From Mongoliibacter sp. (lineage in GTDB: Bacteria; Bacteroidota; Bacteroidia; Cytophagales; Cyclobacteriaceae), in the NCBI RefSeq assembly GCF_007692705.1, contig NZ_REBN01000201.1:1-64000 (forward strand): a DNA stretch of 64,000 bases. Direction: 5' to 3'. This document shows, piece after piece, positions 1 to 8,227 of the stretch. Both the position numbers and the translations under genes were made by a program. Positions within the stretch are counted from its first letter, which is position 1. The number at the start of each line of letters is the position of its first letter. The notes under the pieces were generated by a model. It did no database searches. It was not told where the DNA came from and worked only from the letters and a program-made list of their open reading frames with translations.

Positions 1-72
1 GAATATTATTCTTTATAAGTTAATTTATTTGCTATAAAAGTATGTTTATATGGTAAATATCAATTTAATCAG

Positions 73-87
73 AACTTTGACAAAGTT
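73..87. promoter_or_regulatory. Perfect palindrome upstream of susC (candidate operator)
   Basis: AACTTTG-A-CAAAGTT is a perfect 15-base inverted repeat about 50 bases before the susC-like start codon. Its left half, GAACTTTG, is one base off the Bacteroidota -7 consensus TAnnTTTG, so a bound protein would cover a promoter. The one-base centre rules out an RNA hairpin. Operator function is inferred. The LacI-type and ROK-type regulators in this locus are possible binders. Confidence 0.4.
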
Positions 88-135
88 TTTTACCGCAGAA
101 TTAAAATAGATCAAGTTAACCCTAAACTAAATTTT

Positions 136-3100
136 ATGAACAAAGTTTTACCAATGATGTTCGTGCTGTTTTTGGGACTTTCTTCTCTTCAGGAAGTATT
201 CTCTCAGACACGCGTACTCTCTGGAACGGTTGTAGACCCTACTGGAGAACCTATTCCGGGTGTGAATATCCTGGATAAGCAAACCAACACCGGCTCTACC
301 TCGGATATCGAAGGTAGATATTCAATTACTGTAAGAGACAATACAGTTTTATCATTTTCATTCATCGGATTTACTACACAAGAAATAGTAGTTGGGAACC
401 GCAGTACTTTGGACGTGACACTCGAGGATGATATGTCAGACCTTGCTGAAGTTGTGGTCACATCTTTCGGTATGGAGAAGGATAAAAAGGCTCTTGGATT
501 CTCAGTGACTCAAGTAAGTGGAGATAAGTTTACAGAATCCCGAGCTGTGAACCTCGGCAACGCATTGACAGGTAAAATTGCAGGTGTCAACGTTTCACCT
601 CCAGCTTCAGGAGCAGCAGGATCCACTAGAGTGGTGATACGAGGAGGTTCTTCTCTTACCGGTAATGACCAACCACTTTATGTGGTAAACGGTATGCCGA
701 TTGAAACTGGAAATCTTGGAAGTGCAGGTATGTGGGGAGGAAATGACTCAGGAGATGGACTTGCTTCCATCAATCCCGATGATATTGAGAGTATATCTGT
801 ACTTAAAGGTAATGCAGCAGCTGCACTTTATGGTGCAAGAGCTGCCAATGGTGTGGTGTTGATCACAACCAAGTCAGGTAAGGCTAGAAAAGGAATCGGA
901 GTTTCTTTAAATAGTAATGTGACATTTGATCGTGCGTGGGATCGCACTGATTTCCAAAGGGAATATGGGCCAGGAAGAGATGGAATTATGCCAGGAAGTG
1001 CCAATGAAGCCCGTGAAGTAGGAGTAGGACATTGGGGAGGTAGGTACACTGGTGCCAATTCTCCACAGTTTGATGGAGTTTCTAGACCTTATTCGCATAC
1101 TGGAGAAGGGCTGAATGATTTTTACAGAACAGGTGTGACTGTTAATAATTCAGTTGCATTAAGTGGTGGAAATGAAAATGCCACTTACAGATTTGCTTAT
1201 TCAGATCTAGTGAATGAAGATATTATGCCGAATGCCGGTTTTAAGAGGAAAGTACTCAATGTCAATATCAACAGTAAACTCGGGGAAAGATTGACTTTGG
1301 ATTTCAGCGCTCAATACTCCAATCAATTGGGAAATAATAGACCAAGGTTGTCCGATTCTCCCGGTAATGCAAATTTTGCAGCAATCACAAGGCCGGGAAA
1401 CTTACCATTTGACGCAATGAAAGGTCCTGGAGATAAATTAGGTGCTAGAGAAGATCTTTTTGAATTAGGCTATACAGACAATGTGTTCCTTACTAACCCT
1501 TATTGGGCCGCCTACCAATTTTCCAGACAAGATGTTACAGATCGGGTGCTGGGTAAATTTTCTTTGAGATATGACATCACAGATTGGCTTTACATTATGG
1601 GTAGAGCAGGTACTGACTTTCAATCCAGGACAGATGATACCTTTGAGGCCTATGGCACTGCTTATAAGCCAAGGGGTGATTATACCGTGATCAAGAGATC
1701 ACTCAGAGAGGATAACCTAGATTTGTTTTTAGGTGCTCAGAAGGAAATTGGAGATTTTTCTATTGATGCAATGCTAGGTGCCAATAGAATGAGAAGAAGT
1801 TCAGAATCTTTATCAGGTGGTGGCAATGATTTGGTAGTGCCATTTTTCCATAGTGTAAGGAATGTAGCTGCACCTCAGGTTGGATATGGTTTTTCAGAGT
1901 GGGGTATCAATTCATTCTTCGGCTCTGCCAACTTTGGATACAAAAACTTCCTGTTCTTAAATATGACAGCAAGGCAGGATCAGTTTTCTACTTTAGCACC
2001 GGAAAACAGCAAATTGTTTTACCCATCGGTAGGGACAAGTTTTGTTCTGAGTGATGTGCTAGAAATGCCAAATTTCATCACTTTTACAAAGTTTAGAGCA
2101 TCTTGGGGACAAACAGGTGGAGGAGCACCCAATCCATATGCGCTTAACCTGACCTATGGTCTTGTTGGCGCCGGACACCTTGGAGGAAGTTTGGGCCAAA
2201 TCAATAATGGCTCAATTCCTAATTTAGGACTACAACCATATTTATCTACAGAATATGAATTTGGCTTTGATTTCAGATTTTTCAATAATAAAGTTGGTTT
2301 AGATGTCGCTTATTATGATCGTAACACCACAAATGATATCCTTGCTACAGGAATATCTGCTACATCAGGGTTCCCTTCTACGATAATCAATATTGGTGAA
2401 TTGAGAAATAGGGGAGTTGAATTGTTATTAAATGTCAATCCAATCAAAACGAGAGATTTTAGCTGGGATTTCTCACTGAATTATGCCAATAACCAAAGTT
2501 TGGTATTAAGCTTAGGTAATAATGCCGCCGGAGATCCTATAGAATTTATCAATTTGGATGAGTCCAGAAGACAAAGGGAAAGGATAAGACATATTGTAGG
2601 AGAGCCTTTAGGTATGATTGCTGGATTCAAACATTTAATGATAGATGGTCAAAAAGTGTATGATGATGACGGCTTGCCGGTTTGGACAGACGGACTTGAA
2701 ACTTTAGCTGAAGGTAGACATCCTGTATCAGCAGGTTTGTCAAATAATTTCACCTACAAAGGCTTCAGACTTATGGTTTTGATTGACATGAGGTATGGAG
2801 GTAGTATTATGTCTGGTACAAACGCTTTAGCCTATGCAAATGGTCTCCATAAAGAGACTTTGGTAGGGAGAGAAAGTGGATTGACTATCAATGGTGTTGA
2901 TAGGAATGGAGAGGCCAGAACTTGGAATATACCAGCTGTTGCAGGAGATAATGAGAATTATTGGATCGATAATTATTACTCTAGGTATGCTATGGTTACT
3001 GAGAATGTTGTCTATGATGCTTCCTTCATTCAATTAAGGGAATTATCATTTGGTTATTCACTTCCAAATAGCATTCTGGCTAAGACCCCATTTGAAGCAG

Positions 3101-3264
3101 CTTCAATTTCAGTTGTTGGAAGAAACTTGGCTTTACTTTGGTCAAATGTTCCTAATATCCACCCAGAGTCAGGATATACGGTATCAGGCAATGCACAAGG
3201 TCTTGAATACTTCGCGATGCCTTTGACTAGAAATCTAGGATTCAATATTAATCTTAATTTCTAA
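136..3264 (+). CDS. SusC/RagA-type TonB-dependent outer-membrane receptor
   Basis: This is the outer-membrane channel of a glycan uptake system, driven by TonB and working as a pair with the SusD-like lipoprotein that follows 33 bases later. Residues 1-24 form a signal peptide ending in FSQ. Residues about 28-98 are a carboxypeptidase-regulatory-like domain (LSGTVVDPTGEPIPGVNI). The plug follows at about 110-250 (NALTGKIAGV, VVIRGGSS, DDIESISVLKG, GVVLITTKSG), then a long beta-barrel ending in LGFNINLNF with a terminal Phe. The length of 1042 residues is normal for the family. The start is the first ATG and is immediately followed by the signal peptide. The substrate cannot be read from the protein itself; the neighbouring GH18 enzyme suggests chitin, chito-oligosaccharides or GlcNAc-containing glycans. 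Confidence 0.96.
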   Translation: MNKVLPMMFVLFLGLSSLQEVFSQTRVLSGTVVDPTGEPIPGVNILDKQTNTGSTSDIEGRYSITVRDNTVLSFSFIGFTTQEIVVGNRSTLDVTLEDDMSDLAEVVVTSFGMEKDKKALGFSVTQVSGDKFTESRAVNLGNALTGKIAGVNVSPPASGAAGSTRVVIRGGSSLTGNDQPLYVVNGMPIETGNLGSAGMWGGNDSGDGLASINPDDIESISVLKGNAAAALYGARAANGVVLITTKSGKARKGIGVSLNSNVTFDRAWDRTDFQREYGPGRDGIMPGSANEAREVGVGHWGGRYTGANSPQFDGVSRPYSHTGEGLNDFYRTGVTVNNSVALSGGNENATYRFAYSDLVNEDIMPNAGFKRKVLNVNINSKLGERLTLDFSAQYSNQLGNNRPRLSDSPGNANFAAITRPGNLPFDAMKGPGDKLGAREDLFELGYTDNVFLTNPYWAAYQFSRQDVTDRVLGKFSLRYDITDWLYIMGRAGTDFQSRTDDTFEAYGTAYKPRGDYTVIKRSLREDNLDLFLGAQKEIGDFSIDAMLGANRMRRSSESLSGGGNDLVVPFFHSVRNVAAPQVGYGFSEWGINSFFGSANFGYKNFLFLNMTARQDQFSTLAPENSKLFYPSVGTSFVLSDVLEMPNFITFTKFRASWGQTGGGAPNPYALNLTYGLVGAGHLGGSLGQINNGSIPNLGLQPYLSTEYEFGFDFRFFNNKVGLDVAYYDRNTTNDILATGISATSGFPSTIINIGELRNRGVELLLNVNPIKTRDFSWDFSLNYANNQSLVLSLGNNAAGDPIEFINLDESRRQRERIRHIVGEPLGMIAGFKHLMIDGQKVYDDDGLPVWTDGLETLAEGRHPVSAGLSNNFTYKGFRLMVLIDMRYGGSIMSGTNALAYANGLHKETLVGRESGLTINGVDRNGEARTWNIPAVAGDNENYWIDNYYSRYAMVTENVVYDASFIQLRELSFGYSLPNSILAKTPFEAASISVVGRNLALLWSNVPNIHPESGYTVSGNAQGLEYFAMPLTRNLGFNINLNF

Positions 3265-3297
3265 GCTGGATTATTTAAAAAATTAAACTTGATAAAA

Positions 3298-4869
3298 ATG
3301 AAAGCTATACATAAAATAACAGGCTTATTCCTGGCACTCATGTTAGTGTTCTCATCATGTGATGAAGATGCTCTTTTAGACTTGAATATTGATCCCAACG
3401 CCGCTACGGAGATGGATGATCAATACCTGTTCTCTTTAGCCACTTTGAGGATAGCCGGAGAATATGAAAATACGAGGGCAAATATGCTCTATGCAGCACC
3501 TGCCATTCAACATACTTCTTCATTAGCAGCCTTCTTCAGTGGAGATAAATATTTCTATAATGCCCAATACAGTGGCGCATATATGGAAACACACTACACT
3601 GGTGTTATTCGCTTATTGGCACATGTTATTGCAAATACTAGAGATGACGCCAACGAAGCAAACGTAAATGCAGCTGCATCTGTCTTGAGAGTTTTTGACT
3701 TACATAGAATGACGGATTTATACGGCGATGTACCTTATTTCCAAGCTGGGAGGGGATTGGAAAGTGAAGATAACTGGTTCCCTGCTTATGACAATCAAAG
3801 GGATATCTACTATGATATGGTGGAAGAACTGAAAGCAGCAAGAGATAGGTTCAGTAGCTCAGCTAGAGGATTGGGTAATCAGGATTTTATCTATGGAGGA
3901 AATATAGATCAGTGGAGAAAGTTTGCCAATGCGCTTTTGATGAGAATATCAATGCGTATGAGTAATGTGGACCCTGAGAAGGCCAGGCAAGTATTCACCG
4001 AAGCTGCTGGAAATGGAACTTTTACATCAATTTCAGATAATGCCATCATTAAATTTGATACAGGACCAATTGGTGTAAACAGAAACGGGTTGAACGATGG
4101 TTATTGGAATACCTACAAGTATTCACGTTTTGCAAAAGTGAGTAAAACATTTATTGATTGGATGAAAGAAAATAATGATCCTAGGTTAATGATAGTCTCA
4201 GGAGGTATAGGTGACCCAGATGCAGATCCAAGTACTTGGAATACGGATCCTGATGCACAAAGAGGAATGCCTAATGGATATAACTCTACGACCATCAAAA
4301 ATGTCTTGCCAGCATCAGAGCATGCGCTCTTTGATGAAGTAGGAAATAGGATGTTTTCCATGTTAAATCTTAAATACATGGATTGGGAAGATCCATATTT
4401 CTTGATCACGTATGCTGAGACTGAGCTTATGAAGGCAGAGGCTGCTGTAAAAGGTTGGATTGGTTCAGATGCAAGTGGACACTTTGAAAATGGTGTTGCT
4501 GGAGCAATCAATTATTGGACAGCTTTTGATGATTCTTTTGCTAGGAGTGCCAGTGAAGTTGAGGCATATATTCAAGGAAGAGGCTTCGCTTCTGCTTCAA
4601 ATGAAGATAAACTAAGACTCATTGCTGAGGAGTACTGGGCAGCTACCTGGTTGAATGATATTGAATCATGGTCTAACTGGAGAAGAACAGGCTATCCTGT
4701 ACTGGAACCTACTCAAGATCCAAATAGGTTTGAGGCTAATGAAATTCCAAGAAGGCTTAGGTACTGGGAGGCTGAAATTGGAGCCAATCCGCAGGAATAT
4801 GAGCTAGCCAGAGCCAGAATGGGAGGAGACTTCCTAATGACTAAGGTTTGGTGGGATGGAGGTAATTGA
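3298..4869 (+). CDS. SusD/RagB-type glycan-binding outer-membrane lipoprotein
   Basis: This is the surface substrate-binding partner of the SusC-like receptor. The ORF track begins at a TTG (3289), but the ATG at 3298 gives MKAIHKITGLFLALMLVFSSC, a lipoprotein signal with the lipobox Cys at residue 21, so I use that start (523 residues). The mature part opens with the typical linker and LDLNIDPNAAT, as seen in the SusD-like_2 branch (PF12771-type), followed by the alpha-helical TPR-like scaffold. The motif EEYWAATWLNDIESWSNWRRTGYP near the C-terminus is also typical. It is co-transcribed with susC and is followed at once by an intrinsic terminator. Confidence 0.94.
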   Translation: MKAIHKITGLFLALMLVFSSCDEDALLDLNIDPNAATEMDDQYLFSLATLRIAGEYENTRANMLYAAPAIQHTSSLAAFFSGDKYFYNAQYSGAYMETHYTGVIRLLAHVIANTRDDANEANVNAAASVLRVFDLHRMTDLYGDVPYFQAGRGLESEDNWFPAYDNQRDIYYDMVEELKAARDRFSSSARGLGNQDFIYGGNIDQWRKFANALLMRISMRMSNVDPEKARQVFTEAAGNGTFTSISDNAIIKFDTGPIGVNRNGLNDGYWNTYKYSRFAKVSKTFIDWMKENNDPRLMIVSGGIGDPDADPSTWNTDPDAQRGMPNGYNSTTIKNVLPASEHALFDEVGNRMFSMLNLKYMDWEDPYFLITYAETELMKAEAAVKGWIGSDASGHFENGVAGAINYWTAFDDSFARSASEVEAYIQGRGFASASNEDKLRLIAEEYWAATWLNDIESWSNWRRTGYPVLEPTQDPNRFEANEIPRRLRYWEAEIGANPQEYELARARMGGDFLMTKVWWDGGN

Positions 4870-4891
4870 TATTGACATTATTTAAAATTTT

Positions 4892-4918
4892 AAAAGGTGC
4901 TCTTGGGCACCTTTTTTA
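4892..4918 (+). terminator. Intrinsic terminator after susD
   Basis: GGTGC-TCTTGG-GCACC, flanked by AAAA on the left and a run of six T on the right, forms a strong short hairpin. It ends about 14 bases before the chitinase ATG, so it would limit read-through from susCD into the chitinase gene. Confidence 0.8.
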
Positions 4919-4931
4919 TTCTAATTCAACT

Positions 4932-6080
4932 ATGAACATGCATAAAAATAAAATCATTGTCTTTCTTTTAGTTAGCTTTATCTCTTTTTCTTGCTCCAAA
5001 TCACAGGTAGCTGTGCAACCAATAGAGAAAGAATCAAAGAAAAAAATAATTGGTTATGTGGCTGGCTGGAAAGGGGTAGATACTGCTCAAATACAAGCAG
5101 AAAAACTTACTCATATAAATTACGCATTTGCTAATGTCATCGATGGCTTGGTAACTGAAGGTGAGGGGAGATTTGAGCAGGATACCGAAAACATCAAAAG
5201 GCTTCATTCATTAAAATCAAAAAATCCCGATTTAAAAATTTTGATTTCAATTGGAGGATGGACTTGGTCGAAAGGTTTTTCCGATGCAGTCTTGACTTCA
5301 GACTCCCGAAAGGAGTTTACCAAATCAGCAATTGAATATTTAATCAGACATGATTTGGATGGTCTGGACTTCGATTGGGAGTATCCTGGAATGCAGGGAG
5401 ATGGAAACGTATACAGAGTGGAGGACAAAGATAACTTTGTATTCATGCTCCAATCTGTCAGGCAGGCTTTGGATAGCTTGGAGGGTGTGACAGGTAAATA
5501 TTACCTCAACACTATCGCTTCAGCGGGCTTCAAATCCTACTTGGATGTCAATGACCTTGAGAGTGCTTCAAGATACTTAGATTTCATAAATATAATGTCT
5601 TATGATTTTGTTGGCCCCGGAACTGATACCACAGCACATCATACAAACCTTCACAACCGCTTGGAAAACGGAAGGTCAGCCGCTCAGGCAGTTTTTGATC
5701 ATGTGGAAGCAGGTGTTCCAATTGAAAAACTCGTTATGGGAATAGCTTTTTATGGAAAAAGCTGGAAAAATGTCAATCCTGAAAATAATGGTCTCTATCA
5801 AGTAGGTGACTGGAATAGAACATTCCCTTACAAGGATATCCTAAACCTTAAAGCTCAAAATAACTTCCAAAGGTTTTGGGATGATGAATCAAAAGCTCCT
5901 TTTTTATGGAATTCTGATGAAAATATTTTTGTGTCATATGAAGACCCGGAATCCATTGCTGCAAAAGTAGGATTCATAAAAAATAATAATTTAGGCGGTG
6001 CTATGTTTTGGGAGTACAATGAGGATTCGGAAGATAGGATTTTATTGAATGCCATTTACCAAGAAATGTACAAGCCTTAA
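4932..6080 (+). CDS. GH18 family chitinase-type glycoside hydrolase, lipoprotein
   Basis: It hydrolyses beta-1,4-GlcNAc linkages in chitin or related glycans (family-level role). The catalytic signature DGLDFDWEYP (DxxDxDxE) lies at about residues 143-152, with E150 the expected acid/base. ISIGGWTWS is the upstream conserved strand and GGAMFWEYNED the closing Trp strand. The ORF track starts at TTG 4866, upstream of a terminator hairpin; the ATG at 4932 (or 4938) follows the hairpin and starts a lipoprotein signal (IIVFLLVSFISFSC), so 382 residues is my call. There is no chitin-binding module. The position behind susCD suggests surface cleavage coupled to import. An endo-beta-N-acetylglucosaminidase acting on N-glycans is an alternative within GH18. 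Confidence 0.92.
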   Translation: MNMHKNKIIVFLLVSFISFSCSKSQVAVQPIEKESKKKIIGYVAGWKGVDTAQIQAEKLTHINYAFANVIDGLVTEGEGRFEQDTENIKRLHSLKSKNPDLKILISIGGWTWSKGFSDAVLTSDSRKEFTKSAIEYLIRHDLDGLDFDWEYPGMQGDGNVYRVEDKDNFVFMLQSVRQALDSLEGVTGKYYLNTIASAGFKSYLDVNDLESASRYLDFINIMSYDFVGPGTDTTAHHTNLHNRLENGRSAAQAVFDHVEAGVPIEKLVMGIAFYGKSWKNVNPENNGLYQVGDWNRTFPYKDILNLKAQNNFQRFWDDESKAPFLWNSDENIFVSYEDPESIAAKVGFIKNNNLGGAMFWEYNEDSEDRILLNAIYQEMYKP

Positions 6081-6107
6081 AGTCCAAGCCTTTGACTTTA
6101 ATCAATT

Positions 6108-6146
6108 AAAGCCCCATATTGCTTTACTAAGCGAATGGGGTTTTAA
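6108..6146 (+). terminator. Probable intrinsic terminator between chitinase and lacI-type gene
   Basis: CCCCAT pairs with ATGGGG around an inner GCTT/AAGC helix, followed by TTTTAATAATTT. The T-tract is interrupted, so efficiency may be modest. It ends about seven bases before the regulator's ATG, leaving no room for a separate promoter between them. Confidence 0.55.
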
Positions 6147-6152
6147 TAATTT

Positions 6153-7169
6153 ATGGCAAAAAAAAGAGTTTCGATTAAGGATATTGCAAAGGCTCTCGGG
6201 GTATCTATTACTACTGTTTCATTCATTATCAATGGAAAGGCCAGAGAGCAACGAATCAGTGATGAAGTCATTTTAAAAGTAAAAAATTATATTAAAGAAG
6301 TTGGATATAAGCCAAGCCATGTAGCACAAAGTCTGAGACTTGGGAAATCAAAAATTATTGTTTTCATGGCTGAAGATATATCCAATCAGTTTTTTTCATC
6401 CATTGCAAGGTTTATTGAAGAAAAGGCGTACAAAAATGGTTATAAAATAATTTATTGTAGTACAGATAATGATACTGAAAAAGCAAAGGAATTGATTTCA
6501 ACATTTCAAATGAGAAATGTAGATGGCTTCATCATTACACCCACACCAAATATTGAGGAATCCATTCAAGACTTAATCAAGGAGGAATTTCCAGTAGTAC
6601 TTTTCGACAGGTGGTTGCCCAAGGTAGATTGTAGTCATGTGATTGTCGAAAATAGAAAGAGTGCTTTTGAGGGTGCCCAACATTTAATCAATAAAGGATG
6701 TAAGAATTTGGCATTTGTAACTGTGCAATCATCACAAACTCAAATGGTGGATAGATCTTCAGGTTTCAAAGAGGCAGCTAGAAATGCAGATGTAACTTTT
6801 ACTGAGTTTGAATTAAAGTTTCATAATCTTTCAGAGGTGGGGCCTTATGAAGAGTTGCTGGATTTTTTTAAATCCAGGGAAGAAATTGATGGTGTGTTTT
6901 TTGCAACTAATTATCTTGCATTCGAAGGATTACAGGCTTTAGATTCCTTGGGAAGAGAAATACCGGGTCATGTTAAAGTAGTCTCATTTGATGACCATTA
7001 TTTTTTTAATTTGTATAAACCAAAAATCACGGCAATTGAGCAGCCTTTAGAATTGATTTCAGAAAAACTGATGGAAACCATGCTTTCTCATCTTGATGAG
7101 TTTACAGTCGGTTATACACCAAGAAAGGTAGTCCTTTCCAATACACTCAACGAAAGAGAATCTTCATGA
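6153..7169 (+). CDS. LacI/GalR family transcriptional regulator
   Basis: The N-terminal helix-turn-helix VSIKDIAKALGVSITTVSFI (residues about 6-25) and the hinge region KNYIKEVGYKPSHVAQSLR are classic LacI features. A periplasmic-binding-protein-like effector domain follows (KIIVFMAEDISNQFF to the C-terminus). The length of 338 residues is standard. It probably senses a sugar or oligosaccharide released by the upstream SusCD/GH18 system and controls that locus. In LacI-regulated Bacteroidota loci it could be an activator or a repressor, and the sequence does not decide this. The start is the ATG at 6153, directly after a hairpin. Confidence 0.93.
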   Translation: MAKKRVSIKDIAKALGVSITTVSFIINGKAREQRISDEVILKVKNYIKEVGYKPSHVAQSLRLGKSKIIVFMAEDISNQFFSSIARFIEEKAYKNGYKIIYCSTDNDTEKAKELISTFQMRNVDGFIITPTPNIEESIQDLIKEEFPVVLFDRWLPKVDCSHVIVENRKSAFEGAQHLINKGCKNLAFVTVQSSQTQMVDRSSGFKEAARNADVTFTEFELKFHNLSEVGPYEELLDFFKSREEIDGVFFATNYLAFEGLQALDSLGREIPGHVKVVSFDDHYFFNLYKPKITAIEQPLELISEKLMETMLSHLDEFTVGYTPRKVVLSNTLNERESS

Positions 7170-7273
7170 TACTTTTAATTAACAAATATGGTCAACCTTA
7201 AATGAGGATTTAATTATTTTTCATAATTTAGATAAAACCTTTTAGCATGCTGTTATAAACACTATGCAGAAGA

Positions 7274-7287
7274 GGTTTGATTAAACC
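7274..7287. promoter_or_regulatory. Inverted repeat before the sugar-kinase gene
   Basis: GGTTT-GATT-AAACC sits about 27 bases before the kinase ATG. It could be an operator for the adjacent LacI-type protein, but it lacks the central CG common in LacI sites and does not match the palindrome before susC. Confidence 0.25.
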
Positions 7288-7313
7288 CAAAGTAATTTTT
7301 AAGCATTATCAAG

Positions 7314-8204
7314 ATGGCATATAGCAAAATTTTGGCTGGTGATATTGGCGGGTCACATATTTCTGTTGCACTGTTTGAAAAAACTGACAGTGGTACTTCA
7401 CTTTTAAGAAGAGGTAGGAGAACAGTTAATTCCTTAGGAAGCAAGGATGAAATTTTATCTGAGTGGGTAGATCTGATTAAAGAATTCTTGAATTTTGAAG
7501 ATGAAGTGGTGGTTGGCCTGGCAATACCTGCTCCATTTGATTATGAAAAGGGGGTTTTCTGGATTAAGGATCAAGGTAAATTTTTAAGTCTTTTTGGTAT
7601 TGAATTGAAAAAGGAACTTTCCCAAAAACTACAAATCGCCCCTGAACTAATATATTTTGTCAATGATGCTGAGGCATTTTTGAGAGGTGAGAGTAATTAT
7701 GGGAAAGGAGTTGGTTACGAAAATCTCTTTGGGATCACCTTGGGATCAGGTTTGGGTTCCTCCTTCAAAATTGGCAAAAAATACACTGACGCAGCTCTTT
7801 GGTCTGAATCTTTTAAAGATGGGATTGCAGAAGATTATTTAGGTACTGCTTGGTTTGTTAACTGGGCAGAAAAAAACCTTCAAAAAAAATATAGTGGTCT
7901 TAAAGAAATTATTGATGATGGATTAAAAGCCGAATCTTTAAAATCTTTATTTCAAGAATATGCAGAACACCTTGCTGAGTTTATCTATCACTATGATTTG
8001 AAATATAACTTTGATTATGTGGTGATTGGTGGGAATATCACCAAAGCAAAGCATCTATTTGGTATCGAAGTAAAAGAAAGTCTTAGGAATCTTGGATTTA
8101 ACAAGTCAATAGGTTTCTCGGAAATGGGCGAACAATCAGCGCTTTATGGAGTGGTTGCAACATTGGAGACAGTAAATGAGAGTTTTTCAAAGCCCACAGT
8201 CTGA
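7314..8204 (+). CDS. ROK-type sugar kinase (glucokinase/GlcNAc kinase-like)
   Basis: The phosphate-1 motif GDIGGSHISVALF (residues about 9-21), the LGSGLGSSFKIG segment near 143-154 and VVIGGNITKA near 238-247 place this 296-residue protein in the ASKHA/ROK sugar kinase fold. It probably phosphorylates the monosaccharide released by the locus, such as glucose or GlcNAc. The ROK zinc motif (CxCGxxGC) is absent, so it is a divergent member or belongs to the related glucokinase group. It follows the LacI-type gene by 144 bases on the same strand and is convergent with the haloperoxidase-like gene, 23 bases away, with no clear terminator between them. Confidence 0.78.
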   Translation: MAYSKILAGDIGGSHISVALFEKTDSGTSLLRRGRRTVNSLGSKDEILSEWVDLIKEFLNFEDEVVVGLAIPAPFDYEKGVFWIKDQGKFLSLFGIELKKELSQKLQIAPELIYFVNDAEAFLRGESNYGKGVGYENLFGITLGSGLGSSFKIGKKYTDAALWSESFKDGIAEDYLGTAWFVNWAEKNLQKKYSGLKEIIDDGLKAESLKSLFQEYAEHLAEFIYHYDLKYNFDYVVIGGNITKAKHLFGIEVKESLRNLGFNKSIGFSEMGEQSALYGVVATLETVNESFSKPTV

Positions 8205-8227
8205 TTGAATCTCACATCGTTGAATAA

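Noticed and set aside
6049-6276. + strand ORF of 75 residues overlapping the chitinase end and lacI start
   Set aside because: It overlaps two well-supported genes in another frame and has no recognisable motif.
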